From assembly GCF_013371085.1 (NCBI RefSeq), contig NZ_JABWCV010000002.1, positions 213,887-277,886 of the forward strand: a stretch of DNA of 64,000 nt, given 5' to 3'. This DNA is from Vreelandella maris. GTDB taxonomy: Bacteria > Pseudomonadota > Gammaproteobacteria > Pseudomonadales > Halomonadaceae. How positions within the stretch are numbered: the stretch's first letter is position 1; each line of letters starts with the position of its first letter. The translations under genes and the position numbers were made by a program. Positions 47,957-56,920 of this stretch are shown here, piece after piece. The notes under the pieces were generated by a model, which saw nothing but the letters and a program-made list of their open reading frames with translations, had not been told where the DNA came from and did no database searches.

Positions 47957-48466
47957 TCATAGAGGGTTTACTTTAAAAAGATGCTGTATATCTTCAAGCA
48001 CGTATTTGGTCGCGATGTTTTCATCGAATGCTAGCGCCGGACGTCCTGAAGGATCGAACAACCACACTGAGTTTTCTTTTCGCCATGAAGGAAAACGCTG
48101 CCACTCACTAGTCACTTCGCCCGGCAATGTTTCAAGCCCCCCGCCGATGCGCAAACGCGTTAATCTTGGCGCCTCGCGTCCTAAAGCACGATGTAGCCGC
48201 CACAATTCATCCTGGCGAGTTTCACACTGCAGGGCGCAGTCAAATGCCAGAATCCATTTGTCTTCTTCACTCACGGCAGACGTTGTTAATGGCCATTCAT
48301 GAAGAGCGGGTAATGCCAGGTCTACATCACCATGTGCCGTATGGTGATCGGGGATGCCAATACGGAACTCGACCATTCCCCAGGCAGCAACCACGGGAGC
48401 CGCGAATATCGCAAAGATCAGCATTAATTTGAGCCGCTGACGCCGGATATATTTAGCTTCCTGCAT
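47957..48466 (-). CDS. Sco-like membrane-anchored protein of the cox cluster
   Basis: A 169-residue protein with one N-terminal membrane segment (LMLIFAIFAAPVVAAWGMV, residues 14-32). After it comes a thioredoxin-like region: WILAFDCALQCETRQDELWR carries Cys77 and Cys81 in a CxxxC spacing as in Sco proteins, and VWLFDPSGRPALAFDENI resembles the Sco beta-hairpin near the C-terminus. The usual prolines of the CPxxCP motif and the later metal-binding His are not evident. It sits between SURF1 and ctaA, the place of a similarly unnamed gene in Pseudomonas-type cox clusters. A role in CuA or heme assembly is likely but unproven. Confidence 0.75.
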   Translation of the reverse strand: MQEAKYIRRQRLKLMLIFAIFAAPVVAAWGMVEFRIGIPDHHTAHGDVDLALPALHEWPLTTSAVSEEDKWILAFDCALQCETRQDELWRLHRALGREAPRLTRLRIGGGLETLPGEVTSEWQRFPSWRKENSVWLFDPSGRPALAFDENIATKYVLEDIQHLFKVNPL

Positions 48467-48468
48467 AT

Positions 48469-49188
48469 TTATTCACCCTGCTTATTTTTACTCAGTAACG
48501 ACTCTTCTTGAGTTGCATCGCAACGCAATTTTCGCCCCCCAAAAAACATTACCACCAGGGCCGCCAGAGCCAGCCCCCACCACTGAAGCGCATACCCTAT
48601 ATGCCGGCTGGGCGGCATAACACTGGCTTCCCACCAAGGAATCAGAACGCCATCGCCCTCACTAGCATGCACCCAGCCCGCATAGCTAAACGACCCTAAC
48701 GAAGCGCGCCAAGGTTCAAGACTTAACTGCTGCAACCTGACACCTTCTCTGTTTTCTCCATATAGTGGCCCGCCCGCTTGTACTTCCTGCCACTCACCGG
48801 TCAACTCAACACTGCCACTTGGAGTAGTGGCTTGGGGTGGGCCACGATGAGGCCCCGTTGCTAAAAAGCCTCGCTGCACCAACCAAAGCTGACCGAAGCT
48901 ATCACGCAGTGGTGTGAGTACTGCTACCCCTAACCTCCCCTCTACAATCCGATTATCTAAATAGAGAGTATGCTCTGCCAAGTACTCACCCCGTAGGGTT
49001 ACCTCTGCGCCTTGGGCTGGCTGCGCGGTAGGTTGTACCAATGCAGGTGCCGTTTCGCGAACGGCCAATGCTAATCGCTTGTCATCTGCCCGCTCCCACT
49101 GCCATAGTCCTAAATAGGCGCCTAAGGCCACCACCAGACTCCAGAAAAAACACCAGCTATAAAAACGCCATTGTCGAGAGGTTTTCAT
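48469..49188 (-). CDS. SURF1-family cytochrome oxidase assembly protein
   Basis: A 239-residue protein with two membrane segments, one at each end (SWCFFWSLVVALGAYLGLWQ and YALQWWGLALAALVVMFF), and the SURF1 signatures GLWQWERADDK, LRGEYL, LDNRIVEGRLGVAVLTPL and LVQRGFLATG. SURF1 helps insert heme A into subunit I. The frame extends to 49350, but the family start is one of two adjacent ATGs (49191 or 49188); the ribosome site is weak. The start codon lies directly beside that of the divergent small gene at 49190. Confidence 0.88.
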   Translation of the reverse strand: MKTSRQWRFYSWCFFWSLVVALGAYLGLWQWERADDKRLALAVRETAPALVQPTAQPAQGAEVTLRGEYLAEHTLYLDNRIVEGRLGVAVLTPLRDSFGQLWLVQRGFLATGPHRGPPQATTPSGSVELTGEWQEVQAGGPLYGENREGVRLQQLSLEPWRASLGSFSYAGWVHASEGDGVLIPWWEASVMPPSRHIGYALQWWGLALAALVVMFFGGRKLRCDATQEESLLSKNKQGE

Positions 49189-49189
49189 C

Positions 49190-49381
49190 ATGTGGTTACA
49201 ACTACTCATTGCCGCTGTATTCGTTGCGATGGTTATAAGTCTAGCCATGGGAGCTGGCTTTTTGCTGCGTGATAACTCCTCGTCTCGCCGCTTGCTTGTG
49301 TCTCTTAAATGGCGCATCGGACTAGCTTGTTTATTAATGGTCCTCATCATATTTGGCTTTTGGTCCGGCCAGCTAGGCTAG
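49190..49381 (+). CDS. DUF2909-type twin-transmembrane protein
   Basis: A 63-residue protein with two membrane segments (LLIAAVFVAMVISLAMGAGF and IGLACLLMVLIIFGFW) separated by a charged loop DNSSSRRLLVSLKWR. This is the layout of small DUF2909 proteins found beside cytochrome oxidase genes. It is encoded on the opposite strand to the cox operon; its GAGAGG ribosome site lies within SURF1 coding sequence and its stop is five bases from the coxC stop. Function unknown, probably linked to the oxidase. Confidence 0.8.
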   Translation: MWLQLLIAAVFVAMVISLAMGAGFLLRDNSSSRRLLVSLKWRIGLACLLMVLIIFGFWSGQLG

Positions 49382-49386
49382 GCAAT

Positions 49387-50247
49387 TTATAAAACGTAAA
49401 CGAAAATAAAGAGCCCAACCCATACCACATCGACGAAATGCCAATACCAACATGAGGCTTCAAAACCAAAATGATTTTCATCGCCAAAATGGCCTTTCAC
49501 TATTCGTACTAACATGGTGGCAAGAATTATTGTGCCGATAATCACGTGCAACCCATGAAAGCCGGTCAATATAAAGAATGTTGCGCCAAAAATACCGGCT
49601 TCCAATGTAATACCGTAATGCGAATAAGCCTCATAATATTCAATGCCTTGAATCATTATAAAGCAGCACCCTAATAGCACGGTACCGGTTAGCCAGTTAC
49701 GACATGTCCGCCGGTAACCGACTTTTAAAGCTTCATGGGCAACTGTTAGCGTGATACTTGAGGTGATCAAAATTAGCGTATTAACGAGAGGAAGTTGCCA
49801 GGGGCTAAAAACTTGTTGAGGGCCAGCAATGGAAGCATCGGGTGGGTTCAGCAGGGGCCATGTAGCAACAAAATCTGGCCAAAGTAACGCCGAAACCCCT
49901 TTCGCGCCCTCCCCGCCCAACCAAGGAATAGTGAACATCCTTACGTAAAACAACGCCCCAAAAAAAGCGGCGAAAAACATGACTTCTGAAAAAATAAACC
50001 AGCCCATGCCCCAGCGAAACGAACGATCCATTTGAGCATCGTACAGCCCACCACGAGACTCACTGATCACATCCCGAAACCATAGCCCCATCACAGACAC
50101 TATGCCCAACACGCCTATTAAAACCAGCGGCAGCCCAGTGTCGTAAACAAGCTTAATGCCGATTCCGGCCATCATTGCACCGAGTGCCACCGAACCGAGA
50201 ACAGGCCACCGACTACTCGCTGGAACATAATAGCTACCACTGCTCAT
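49387..50247 (-). CDS. coxC: cytochrome c oxidase subunit III
   Basis: A 286-residue subunit III with seven membrane segments. Signatures: WGMGWFIFSEVMFFAAFFGA, INTL-type segment LPLVNTLILITSSITLTVAH, TGFHGLHVIIGTIIL and the C-terminal CWYWHFVDVVWVGLFIFVYV. The ATG overlaps the ctaG stop (ATGA). The gene belongs to the coxB-coxA-ctaG-coxC operon. Confidence 0.97.
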   Translation of the reverse strand: MSSGSYYVPASSRWPVLGSVALGAMMAGIGIKLVYDTGLPLVLIGVLGIVSVMGLWFRDVISESRGGLYDAQMDRSFRWGMGWFIFSEVMFFAAFFGALFYVRMFTIPWLGGEGAKGVSALLWPDFVATWPLLNPPDASIAGPQQVFSPWQLPLVNTLILITSSITLTVAHEALKVGYRRTCRNWLTGTVLLGCCFIMIQGIEYYEAYSHYGITLEAGIFGATFFILTGFHGLHVIIGTIILATMLVRIVKGHFGDENHFGFEASCWYWHFVDVVWVGLFIFVYVL

Positions 50248-50879
50248 ATCGTTTCTCCCGCCGCGTTATTGTTCTTTGCTTCGTTTTTGGGATCGTTCTT
50301 AACACCGTGATTGATTGTGTTGTTCAGTGAGGCGTTCTGTATCACACGCTCAATTGGATATAGGGTATATACCAGTGTGATGGTATTAATATCTGCTGGA
50401 AGATCTCGCGCCAACTGAAACACTAGCGGGATAGTCAAGCGTTCATTACCCTGCAACTGTTGCTCTTCAAAACAGAAACAGCTTACTTTGCGTAAATGGC
50501 GCGTTGCATTTGAAGGGGAAACGCTAGGTACTGCCTGCCCCCAACTTTCTTTATGACTATTATTAGTAAACGTAAAGTCGACTTCTGCCGTTTGCCCCGG
50601 ATGCACGCTCATTTGATGCATTTCAACGCTCATCTGCCACGGTAAGCCTGGGCTGCCCCGCGTTATAAATTGCACATTAATGTAACGGGACTCATCTACC
50701 TCTTCGTGCACGATACTTTGTGCCGTAGCATCAACCTTGCCATTGATGCCAGTAATTTGACAAAACACGTCATACAACGGCACCAACGCAAAAGCAAAGG
50801 CGAACATACCTACTAGCACAGCCATTGTTCTAATAACTGTTCGACGCACGCCTACCTGGTTTTGCTCTCGACTATCCAT
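50244..50879 (-). CDS. ctaG: cytochrome c oxidase assembly protein CtaG/Cox11
   Basis: A 211-residue copper chaperone. One N-terminal membrane segment, then PLYDVFCQITGINGKV with the first Cys, and the copper-binding pair in KVSCFCFEEQQL near residue 125. It delivers copper to the CuB site of subunit I. The tail is rich in Asn and Lys, an unusual ending. Between coxA and coxC; overlaps coxC by four bases. Confidence 0.95.
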   Translation of the reverse strand: MDSREQNQVGVRRTVIRTMAVLVGMFAFAFALVPLYDVFCQITGINGKVDATAQSIVHEEVDESRYINVQFITRGSPGLPWQMSVEMHQMSVHPGQTAEVDFTFTNNSHKESWGQAVPSVSPSNATRHLRKVSCFCFEEQQLQGNERLTIPLVFQLARDLPADINTITLVYTLYPIERVIQNASLNNTINHGVKNDPKNEAKNNNAAGETI

Positions 50880-50921
50880 AACCCCTCTTGGGCCTACTGG
50901 CCTGTGTGGTTTATGCCATGT

Positions 50922-52556
50922 TTAATGGGAAATGCGATGAAAAACCGGCGGTGTTTCAAAGGTGTGCAAGGGTGCAGGACTGGGTACTGTCCACTCTAAA
51001 TCTTCCGCGCCCTCCCAAGCTTTTGCTGGCGCTTTTTTACCTCCGCGAACGCACAGTATGATGCCTAAAACAAATAGCAACTGTGAGGCGCCAAAGAAGA
51101 AGGCACCAATACTTGAAAGTAAGTTAAAGTCGGCAAACTGAAGAGCATAATCGGGAATACGGCGTGGCATACCCGCTAACCCAGCGAAATGCATGGGGAA
51201 GAAGGTTAGGTTGACGCCGATAATCGAAAACCAGAAATGCCACTGGGCAAGCCGTTCATTAGGGTAATTCCCCGTCCATTTCGGCAACCAGTAATAAACA
51301 CCTGCCATGATGGCAAAGATTGCCCCAGGGACTAACACATAGTGAAAATGGGCCACGACGAAATAAGTGTCATGATATTGAAAATCAGCAGGCGCTATCG
51401 CCAGCATTAGCCCTGAAAAGCCACCAATAGTGAACAGCACAACAAAGGCAAGGGCAAACAACATCGGCGATTCAAAACTGATTGAGCCACGAAACAGCGT
51501 AGTTACCCAATTAAACACTTTCACCCCAGTAGGTACAGCGATCAGCATCGTGGTATACATAAAAAACAACTCTGCCACCAAAGGCATCCCTACCACAAAC
51601 ATATGATGAGCCCAGACCAAAAACGACAGAAACGCAATCGCCGCTGTGGCATAAACCATTGATGCATAACCAAACAACGGTTTCCTTGCAAAAGTTGGTA
51701 TGATCGCAGAGACAATACCAAAGGCAGGCAGGATCATGATGTACACTTCAGGATGGCCAAACGTCCAGAAGAGATGCTGAAACAGAACTGGGTCGCCCCC
51801 ACCCGCCGCATTAAAGAAACTTGTGCCAAAATTAATATCCATAAGCATCATGGTAATAACTGCCGCTAAAACCGGCATTACCGCGATCAGCAGAAAGGCC
51901 GTAATTAACCATGTCCAGACAAAGAGTGGCATATCCATTAAACGCATGCCCGGTGCACGCATATTCAAAATAGTCGCGATAATGTTAATCGCACCTAGGA
52001 TGGAGCTAATACCAGCCATATGTAATGCAAGAATAAAAAACGAAGTGGAAGGAGGAGCATAATTAGTCGACAACGGCGCATAAAAAGTCCAACCGAAATT
52101 TGGCCCTCCTCCGGGCATAAACAGAGTTGAAAGCAATAGCGCAAAGGCAACAGGAAGCAGCCAAAAACTGAAGTTATTCAATCGTGGTAACGCCATATCT
52201 GGCGCTCCAATTTGTAGCGGTATCATCCAGTTAGCTAATCCTGTGAAAGCCGGCATTACGGCGGCAAACACCATGATCAAACCATGCATAGTGGTCATCT
52301 GGTTGAAAAACTCAGGTTCGACCAACTGAAGACCAGGCTGGAAAAGTTCGGCTCTCACTACTAAAGCAAATATGCCGCCAACGAAAAACATCGTCAGTGA
52401 AAAAATCAGATAAAGAGAACCTATCTCTTTATGATTTGTGGTCAATAACCAGCGCAAAATACCTTTCGGCGGCGCAGCATGGCTCTGGCTTTGCCCGTCG
52501 GAGACGGCCGTGCTGCTATGTTGCAAATGAGGTTGAGGGGGTAGTTTGGGCGACAT
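50922..52556 (-). CDS. coxA: cytochrome c oxidase subunit I
   Basis: A 544-residue aa3-type subunit I with twelve membrane segments. Heme a ligand in TTMHGLIMVFAAVMPAFTG; the CuB/heme a3 His-Tyr region in FWTFGHPEVYIMILPAFGIV, AHHMFVVGMP and HFHYVLVPGAIFAIMAG. The K- and D-channel residues appear present. The N-terminal 35 residues are variable. GGAG precedes the ATG. Confidence 0.98.
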   Translation of the reverse strand: MSPKLPPQPHLQHSSTAVSDGQSQSHAAPPKGILRWLLTTNHKEIGSLYLIFSLTMFFVGGIFALVVRAELFQPGLQLVEPEFFNQMTTMHGLIMVFAAVMPAFTGLANWMIPLQIGAPDMALPRLNNFSFWLLPVAFALLLSTLFMPGGGPNFGWTFYAPLSTNYAPPSTSFFILALHMAGISSILGAINIIATILNMRAPGMRLMDMPLFVWTWLITAFLLIAVMPVLAAVITMMLMDINFGTSFFNAAGGGDPVLFQHLFWTFGHPEVYIMILPAFGIVSAIIPTFARKPLFGYASMVYATAAIAFLSFLVWAHHMFVVGMPLVAELFFMYTTMLIAVPTGVKVFNWVTTLFRGSISFESPMLFALAFVVLFTIGGFSGLMLAIAPADFQYHDTYFVVAHFHYVLVPGAIFAIMAGVYYWLPKWTGNYPNERLAQWHFWFSIIGVNLTFFPMHFAGLAGMPRRIPDYALQFADFNLLSSIGAFFFGASQLLFVLGIILCVRGGKKAPAKAWEGAEDLEWTVPSPAPLHTFETPPVFHRISH

Positions 52557-52604
52557 AATACTCTCCGAAATATTGTTGTTGTCTAAATAAGTGGCACATC
52601 AGCA

Positions 52605-53720
52605 TTATTGGGCAATTAGCTCAGCTACTTCTGAAGGCTGCACCACATCTCCCGTATCGTTACCCCAAGCATTTCGCGTATAAGTGACTACAGCAGCAAT
52701 TTCTACTGGATTTAAGGTGCTACGAAAAGCCGGCATTGCAGCACCCGAAACACCGTTGATTACTTTATTGAGATGCCAATCTACATCACTAATGAGCTGT
52801 TCGTTATTTGCCAGTGCAGGAAAAGCAGGTGGCGAGCCCTGGCCTTCAGCTTGATGGCAAGAAGAGCAGATCGATTGATAAATTTCCTGACCGCGTGCTA
52901 CTAGCTCTTCCATAGCCCATTCACGATCAACGCCCATGGCCTCTTCGGCAGCCGCTTCTTTGCGCTCGGCAAGCCAACCATCAAACTCATCCTCTTCCAT
53001 CGCGTGTACGACAACAGGCATAAAACCGTGGTTGATGCCACACAGCTCAGTGCACTGCCCACGGTAGATACCCGGCTCATTGATCGTTACCCAATTTTCA
53101 TTGATAAAACCGGGAATCGTGTCTTGTTTGACAGCTAAGTCGGGCACCCACCATGAATGAATAACATCATCAGAGGTCATCAAAAAGCGCACTTTGCGGT
53201 TGATGGGTAAAACAAGCGGCTCATCCACTTCTAATAAATAGTGTTCTCCCCGTGTTTCAGCCCCACTGACTTGTGTCCGTGGAGTGCTCATATTAGAAGT
53301 AAACGCGACGTCCTCGCCTAGATACTCATAGCGCCAGCGCCACTGCTGTCCTGTAATCATAACGTCTAATTCTGCATCTGAAGAGTCGTACATATTTTTT
53401 AGCGTTGCGGTAGCAGGGACAGCCATGCCAACCAGAATCAAGACAGGAATAGCCGTCCAAAGCACTTCTACACTGGTGTGCTCATGAAAGTTGGCGGCTT
53501 TGGCGCCTTTGGAGTGGCGGTAGCGAAACAGGGAGTAAAACATAGCACCAAACACTACGAGGCCGATGACGACACATATCCAAAAAATCGTCATGTGAAG
53601 GCCAAAGATATCGGCGCTAACATCGGTTACACCAACAGGCATATTCCAATCATTGGCATTAGCCTGCGACCCGCTCGCAGAAAGGGTAATGACTAACAGC
53701 CACCGCCACGCTGATCGCAT
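52605..53720 (-). CDS. coxB: cytochrome c oxidase subunit II fused to cytochrome c
   Basis: A 371-residue subunit II. Signal peptide (end SGSQANA), two membrane segments, then the CuA domain with HSWWVPDLAVKQD, GIYRGQCTELCGINHGFMPV (the CuA Cys, His and Met ligands). After about residue 270 a cytochrome c domain follows: heme motif CSSCH, with a distal Met likely in GAAMPAFRSTL. Such CoxB-cytochrome c fusions are known in caa3-like oxidases and common in this group. GGAGG precedes the ATG. First gene of the operon; the region upstream 53721-53847 should hold its promoter. Confidence 0.96.
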   Translation of the reverse strand: MRSAWRWLLVITLSASGSQANANDWNMPVGVTDVSADIFGLHMTIFWICVVIGLVVFGAMFYSLFRYRHSKGAKAANFHEHTSVEVLWTAIPVLILVGMAVPATATLKNMYDSSDAELDVMITGQQWRWRYEYLGEDVAFTSNMSTPRTQVSGAETRGEHYLLEVDEPLVLPINRKVRFLMTSDDVIHSWWVPDLAVKQDTIPGFINENWVTINEPGIYRGQCTELCGINHGFMPVVVHAMEEDEFDGWLAERKEAAAEEAMGVDREWAMEELVARGQEIYQSICSSCHQAEGQGSPPAFPALANNEQLISDVDWHLNKVINGVSGAAMPAFRSTLNPVEIAAVVTYTRNAWGNDTGDVVQPSEVAELIAQ

Positions 53721-53847
53721 AGAAACCTCCAGACTTATTGTTGTTATCTCCTGCCTTTAGATGAGGGCAGAACTAAATGAGATATTAGCAGTATAGAAAA
53801 TATGTGCCATTCGTCACGCTTTGCTTACTTAGCGCTATCAACGCTTT

Positions 53848-54021
53848 TCAGCGGGCAGCAAACGTTGCCAAAACGATAAGCATCAAAACGAACAGCAATG
53901 TAATGACTATCCCTGTAACAATGTAGGCTGCAGGCTTGCCACTACTAAAGTCTTCCTGTCGCTTCTGGTTACTCTGGACCCCAAGCAAGGCCGCTAATAC
54001 TGACTTCACCACTGACCACAT
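53848..54021 (-). CDS. DUF2970-type small membrane protein
   Basis: A 57-residue frame: a charged N-terminal part (MWSVVKSVLAALLGVQSNQK, then RQEDFSSGKP) and one hydrophobic segment (YIVTGIVITLLFVLMLIVLA). The S-x-L-A-A-(L/F)-x-G-V-Q-S pattern followed by one membrane helix is that of DUF2970 proteins, usually found next to cytochrome oxidase genes. GGAGG stands 5 bases before the ATG. It lies 127 bases upstream of coxB on the same strand and would be missed by length filters. Confidence 0.8.
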   Translation of the reverse strand: MWSVVKSVLAALLGVQSNQKRQEDFSSGKPAAYIVTGIVITLLFVLMLIVLATFAAR

Positions 54022-54226
54022 AAAGCCTCCGATTAGGACTGGTGTGACAACGCTCGCTCATTGAGGATTCATGGTTAACATTCATCATCATAGACAGACA
54101 AAGGTATTACGTTTGGATAAACGGAAAAAAATCTAAGCATTTACAGGCAGGTAAATGGCAATCTATAGTTCCGATTATGCGATACTAATTTCCCCCAGGA
54201 TCAAGCGCCACCCAATGGAGTGACTC

Positions 54227-54445
54227 ATGTTCAAGCATCTTCCAAGCCTACCAGCTAAAAGCCTATTGGCTATTTTCCCATTACTGCTACTAACAGGTTG
54301 TACAACATATACTTGGCCCGACGGCTCACAGGAAACTGTAATCGGTGTGGTGCCAGAAGAAGAAAATAAACGCTATGAAGAAGAACAGGTAGAAGGGGTA
54401 CGCTATCGTATTCCAGGCGAGATCCCAGAAAAGCGCAGCGAATAA
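54227..54445 (+). CDS. small hypothetical lipoprotein
   Basis: A 72-residue protein. Signal with lipobox LLTGC (Cys25), then TTYTWPDGSQETVIGVVPEE, and a Glu-rich tail. ATGGAG-type site upstream of the ATG. No family was recognised. It sits alone between the cox cluster and hrpB (convergent, 23 bases apart). 54022-54226 upstream has nothing but AT-rich sequence that may contain its promoter. Confidence 0.75.
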   Translation: MFKHLPSLPAKSLLAIFPLLLLTGCTTYTWPDGSQETVIGVVPEEENKRYEEEQVEGVRYRIPGEIPEKRSE

Positions 54446-54468
54446 GCGTAACGGCAAAAACGGTCAGG

Positions 54469-56913
54469 CTATTTGTTCATCTTGCGTTTGGTATGCGCAG
54501 TCGCCGTTGCAGTAAAAGGATTTTCTGGCCAGGGATGTCGAGGGTAGCGACCGCACATTTCTTTGCGTACCTCTGGGTAACCATGTTGCCAGAAACTCAT
54601 TAAATCTTGGGTGACTTGTAGCGGTCTACGCGCTGGTGAAAGCAGATGAATCATTACGGCAACGCCGCCAGTAACGACAGTAGGGGTAACCCGCCAACCA
54701 AAGGCTTCTTGCAGCTTTATAGCTAAAACGGGTGGGTATTGGGAAAGGCAAGGCACATAATCCAACATAATTACTTTCCCACTGGGTACTTTAAGCGCTT
54801 GAGGTGCCAATTGATCAAACTCACTTTTCTGCTCCCAGGTGAGTGAATCAAGCAAGTAGCGCTCTACAGGCAATGCTTCAATTTCGCTCAGTCGATTTAT
54901 ACCGATCAAGTAGGGAGCTAACCAGCTCTCTAAGGTGGCTAGCAGTGCCTGCTCTGACCAATCGGGCCATTGCTCCCCCACGTTGGCGCGTAACAGTGCC
55001 ATGCGCCCGAGCAACTGTTGAAGTTTCTTGCCAAACAACTGCCTAGGCTGCTGACGTAAAGCATTCAATAGTGCATCTTTTACGGCTTCTTCCGGCAAAT
55101 GCGCCAATGGCCGTTTGGCAATAATAAGGCTAGCGTGCGCCTGCACCTCTTCACCGATTAAACGGCCCTGCTCTTGCGACCATTTTACGCGCGGCTGCCA
55201 GAGGCTAATCACAGGATATAGAGAGAGCAGTGAAGCAAGGGATAATTGTTCACCAGCAATAATGCGCGCTAGGTCACCTGCTGCGCTGTTTAACACGGCG
55301 GCCACTAAAAAAGATTGATGTGCCAAGGGATCATTTAATGGCAGCGTAGCGGTTTTGCCATTGGCCAGTCGAAACTTACCAGGCTCTATTAACTGTCCGA
55401 TGCGCTCAGGGTATGCCAGCGCCAAAAGCGGCCCAAGCGGTTGCAACATGGCCTCATCAAGCCCGACCCCTGCTTTCCTAGCAAGCCTAAGGGCTTCGCG
55501 CTGCCACTGAGGAAAACGTTTAGGCTGACTGAGCCGGAGTGCTAACGCATCATGCAGCGAGCGCTCTGAGCTGTCACGCTCCTCCAGTAGGGCTGCTAGC
55601 CCACAAGCCAGCGGAACAGCATTGAATTCTGCCGCACGCTCCAGCATCACAGCTATTCGCGGTTCGACTGGCCAGTGGGCACAGCGACTGCCCAAGGGGG
55701 TTAGCCTGTGTTGCTTGTCTAATACACCAAGCTGCACTAAAAGCGCTTGTCCACTGCGCCAGGCACTTTCTGGTGGCGGCGTCACCCAACTCAGCTCTTG
55801 GGGCGATGCAACCCCCCAACACGTCAGTTCAAGCACCAGCGATGAGAGTTCCGCTTGCTGAATTTCTGGTTCACCGTAAGCGGTTAACGGCTGCTCTTGA
55901 GCCCAGAGCCGAAAACAGACGCCCTCCCGTTGCCGACCTGCGCGACCCAGCCGCTGGTCGGCGCTAGCACGGTTGATTCGTCTTGTGGTTAACCACGTTA
56001 GGCCCGTGCGCGGCTGAAAAAGCGGCACTCGCTCTAAGCCACCGTCAATCACTACATTGACGCCATCCACCGTAATGCTAGATTCGGTAATCGCAGTGGA
56101 GACAATAATACGCTGTTGTGAAGTGTTTGCTGCTAATGCCACCTGTTGCTGCGCGATACTCATCCTACCGTGCAGCGGTCGTATCACGAGTTCAGGTAGT
56201 ACTCTTTCCAACGCTTGTACTAGCCGATTTATCTCGGCCACGCCCGGCAAGATCACTAATACATCCTGCGTATCAGGCATTAAAAGCGCTTCATTGACTA
56301 CGCGAAGAGCATGGCTAACACTCTCTTCGCTATTTAAGGAAGGACGATAAAGCGTTGTCACCGGATACTGACGACCATGACACTCGATGGTGGGCACCTG
56401 CTCCCCTAACACTCGTCTAAGCGCCTTGATATCCAGCGTTGCCGACATTACCAGCAGGCGTAAATCGTCACGAATACTGGTTTGCACATCCAGGGAAAGC
56501 GCCAACCCTACATCGGCGTCTAAACTTCGCTCATGGAATTCATCAAAGATGATCCCGGCCACGCCTTCCAGTAGCGGGTCATCCTGCAGCATGCGAGTAA
56601 GCACCCCTTGAGTAACGACTTCTAAACGAGTTTGCGCGCTAACACAGCTATCACCGCGCATGCGATAGCCCACTGTCTGACCGACCTTTTCGCCTAACTG
56701 CTGAGCCATATAGTTAGCCGCCAATCGCGCGGCGACCCGCCGAGGCTCTAGCAAAAGCAGCTTCTGCCCTTTTGCCCAATCGGCCGTAAGCAGAGCAAGC
56801 GGGACACGGGTAGTTTTGCCAGCGCCTGGCTGGGCAATCAGCATCAGACGGTTGCTGGTAACCAGGACGTTTTTAACATGATCAAGATGCTGATCAATCG
56901 GTAAATCGCTCAT
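54469..56913 (-). CDS. hrpB: ATP-dependent RNA helicase HrpB
   Basis: An 814-residue DExH helicase. Walker A AQPGAGKTTRVPLALL (about 27-42), DEFHERSLDADVGLALSL (motif II), VMSATLD (III), then STAITESSITVDGVNVVIDG and the arginine motif RLGRAGRQREG (VI). The C-terminal HrpB domain ends with SPARRPLQVTQDLMSFWQHG and YPRHPWPENP. Its role is poorly known. The start follows the tetR stop by seven bases; the two may be cotranscribed by chance. Confidence 0.95.
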   Translation of the reverse strand: MSDLPIDQHLDHVKNVLVTSNRLMLIAQPGAGKTTRVPLALLTADWAKGQKLLLLEPRRVAARLAANYMAQQLGEKVGQTVGYRMRGDSCVSAQTRLEVVTQGVLTRMLQDDPLLEGVAGIIFDEFHERSLDADVGLALSLDVQTSIRDDLRLLVMSATLDIKALRRVLGEQVPTIECHGRQYPVTTLYRPSLNSEESVSHALRVVNEALLMPDTQDVLVILPGVAEINRLVQALERVLPELVIRPLHGRMSIAQQQVALAANTSQQRIIVSTAITESSITVDGVNVVIDGGLERVPLFQPRTGLTWLTTRRINRASADQRLGRAGRQREGVCFRLWAQEQPLTAYGEPEIQQAELSSLVLELTCWGVASPQELSWVTPPPESAWRSGQALLVQLGVLDKQHRLTPLGSRCAHWPVEPRIAVMLERAAEFNAVPLACGLAALLEERDSSERSLHDALALRLSQPKRFPQWQREALRLARKAGVGLDEAMLQPLGPLLALAYPERIGQLIEPGKFRLANGKTATLPLNDPLAHQSFLVAAVLNSAAGDLARIIAGEQLSLASLLSLYPVISLWQPRVKWSQEQGRLIGEEVQAHASLIIAKRPLAHLPEEAVKDALLNALRQQPRQLFGKKLQQLLGRMALLRANVGEQWPDWSEQALLATLESWLAPYLIGINRLSEIEALPVERYLLDSLTWEQKSEFDQLAPQALKVPSGKVIMLDYVPCLSQYPPVLAIKLQEAFGWRVTPTVVTGGVAVMIHLLSPARRPLQVTQDLMSFWQHGYPEVRKEMCGRYPRHPWPENPFTATATAHTKRKMNK

Positions 56914-56920
56914 TTAACAC

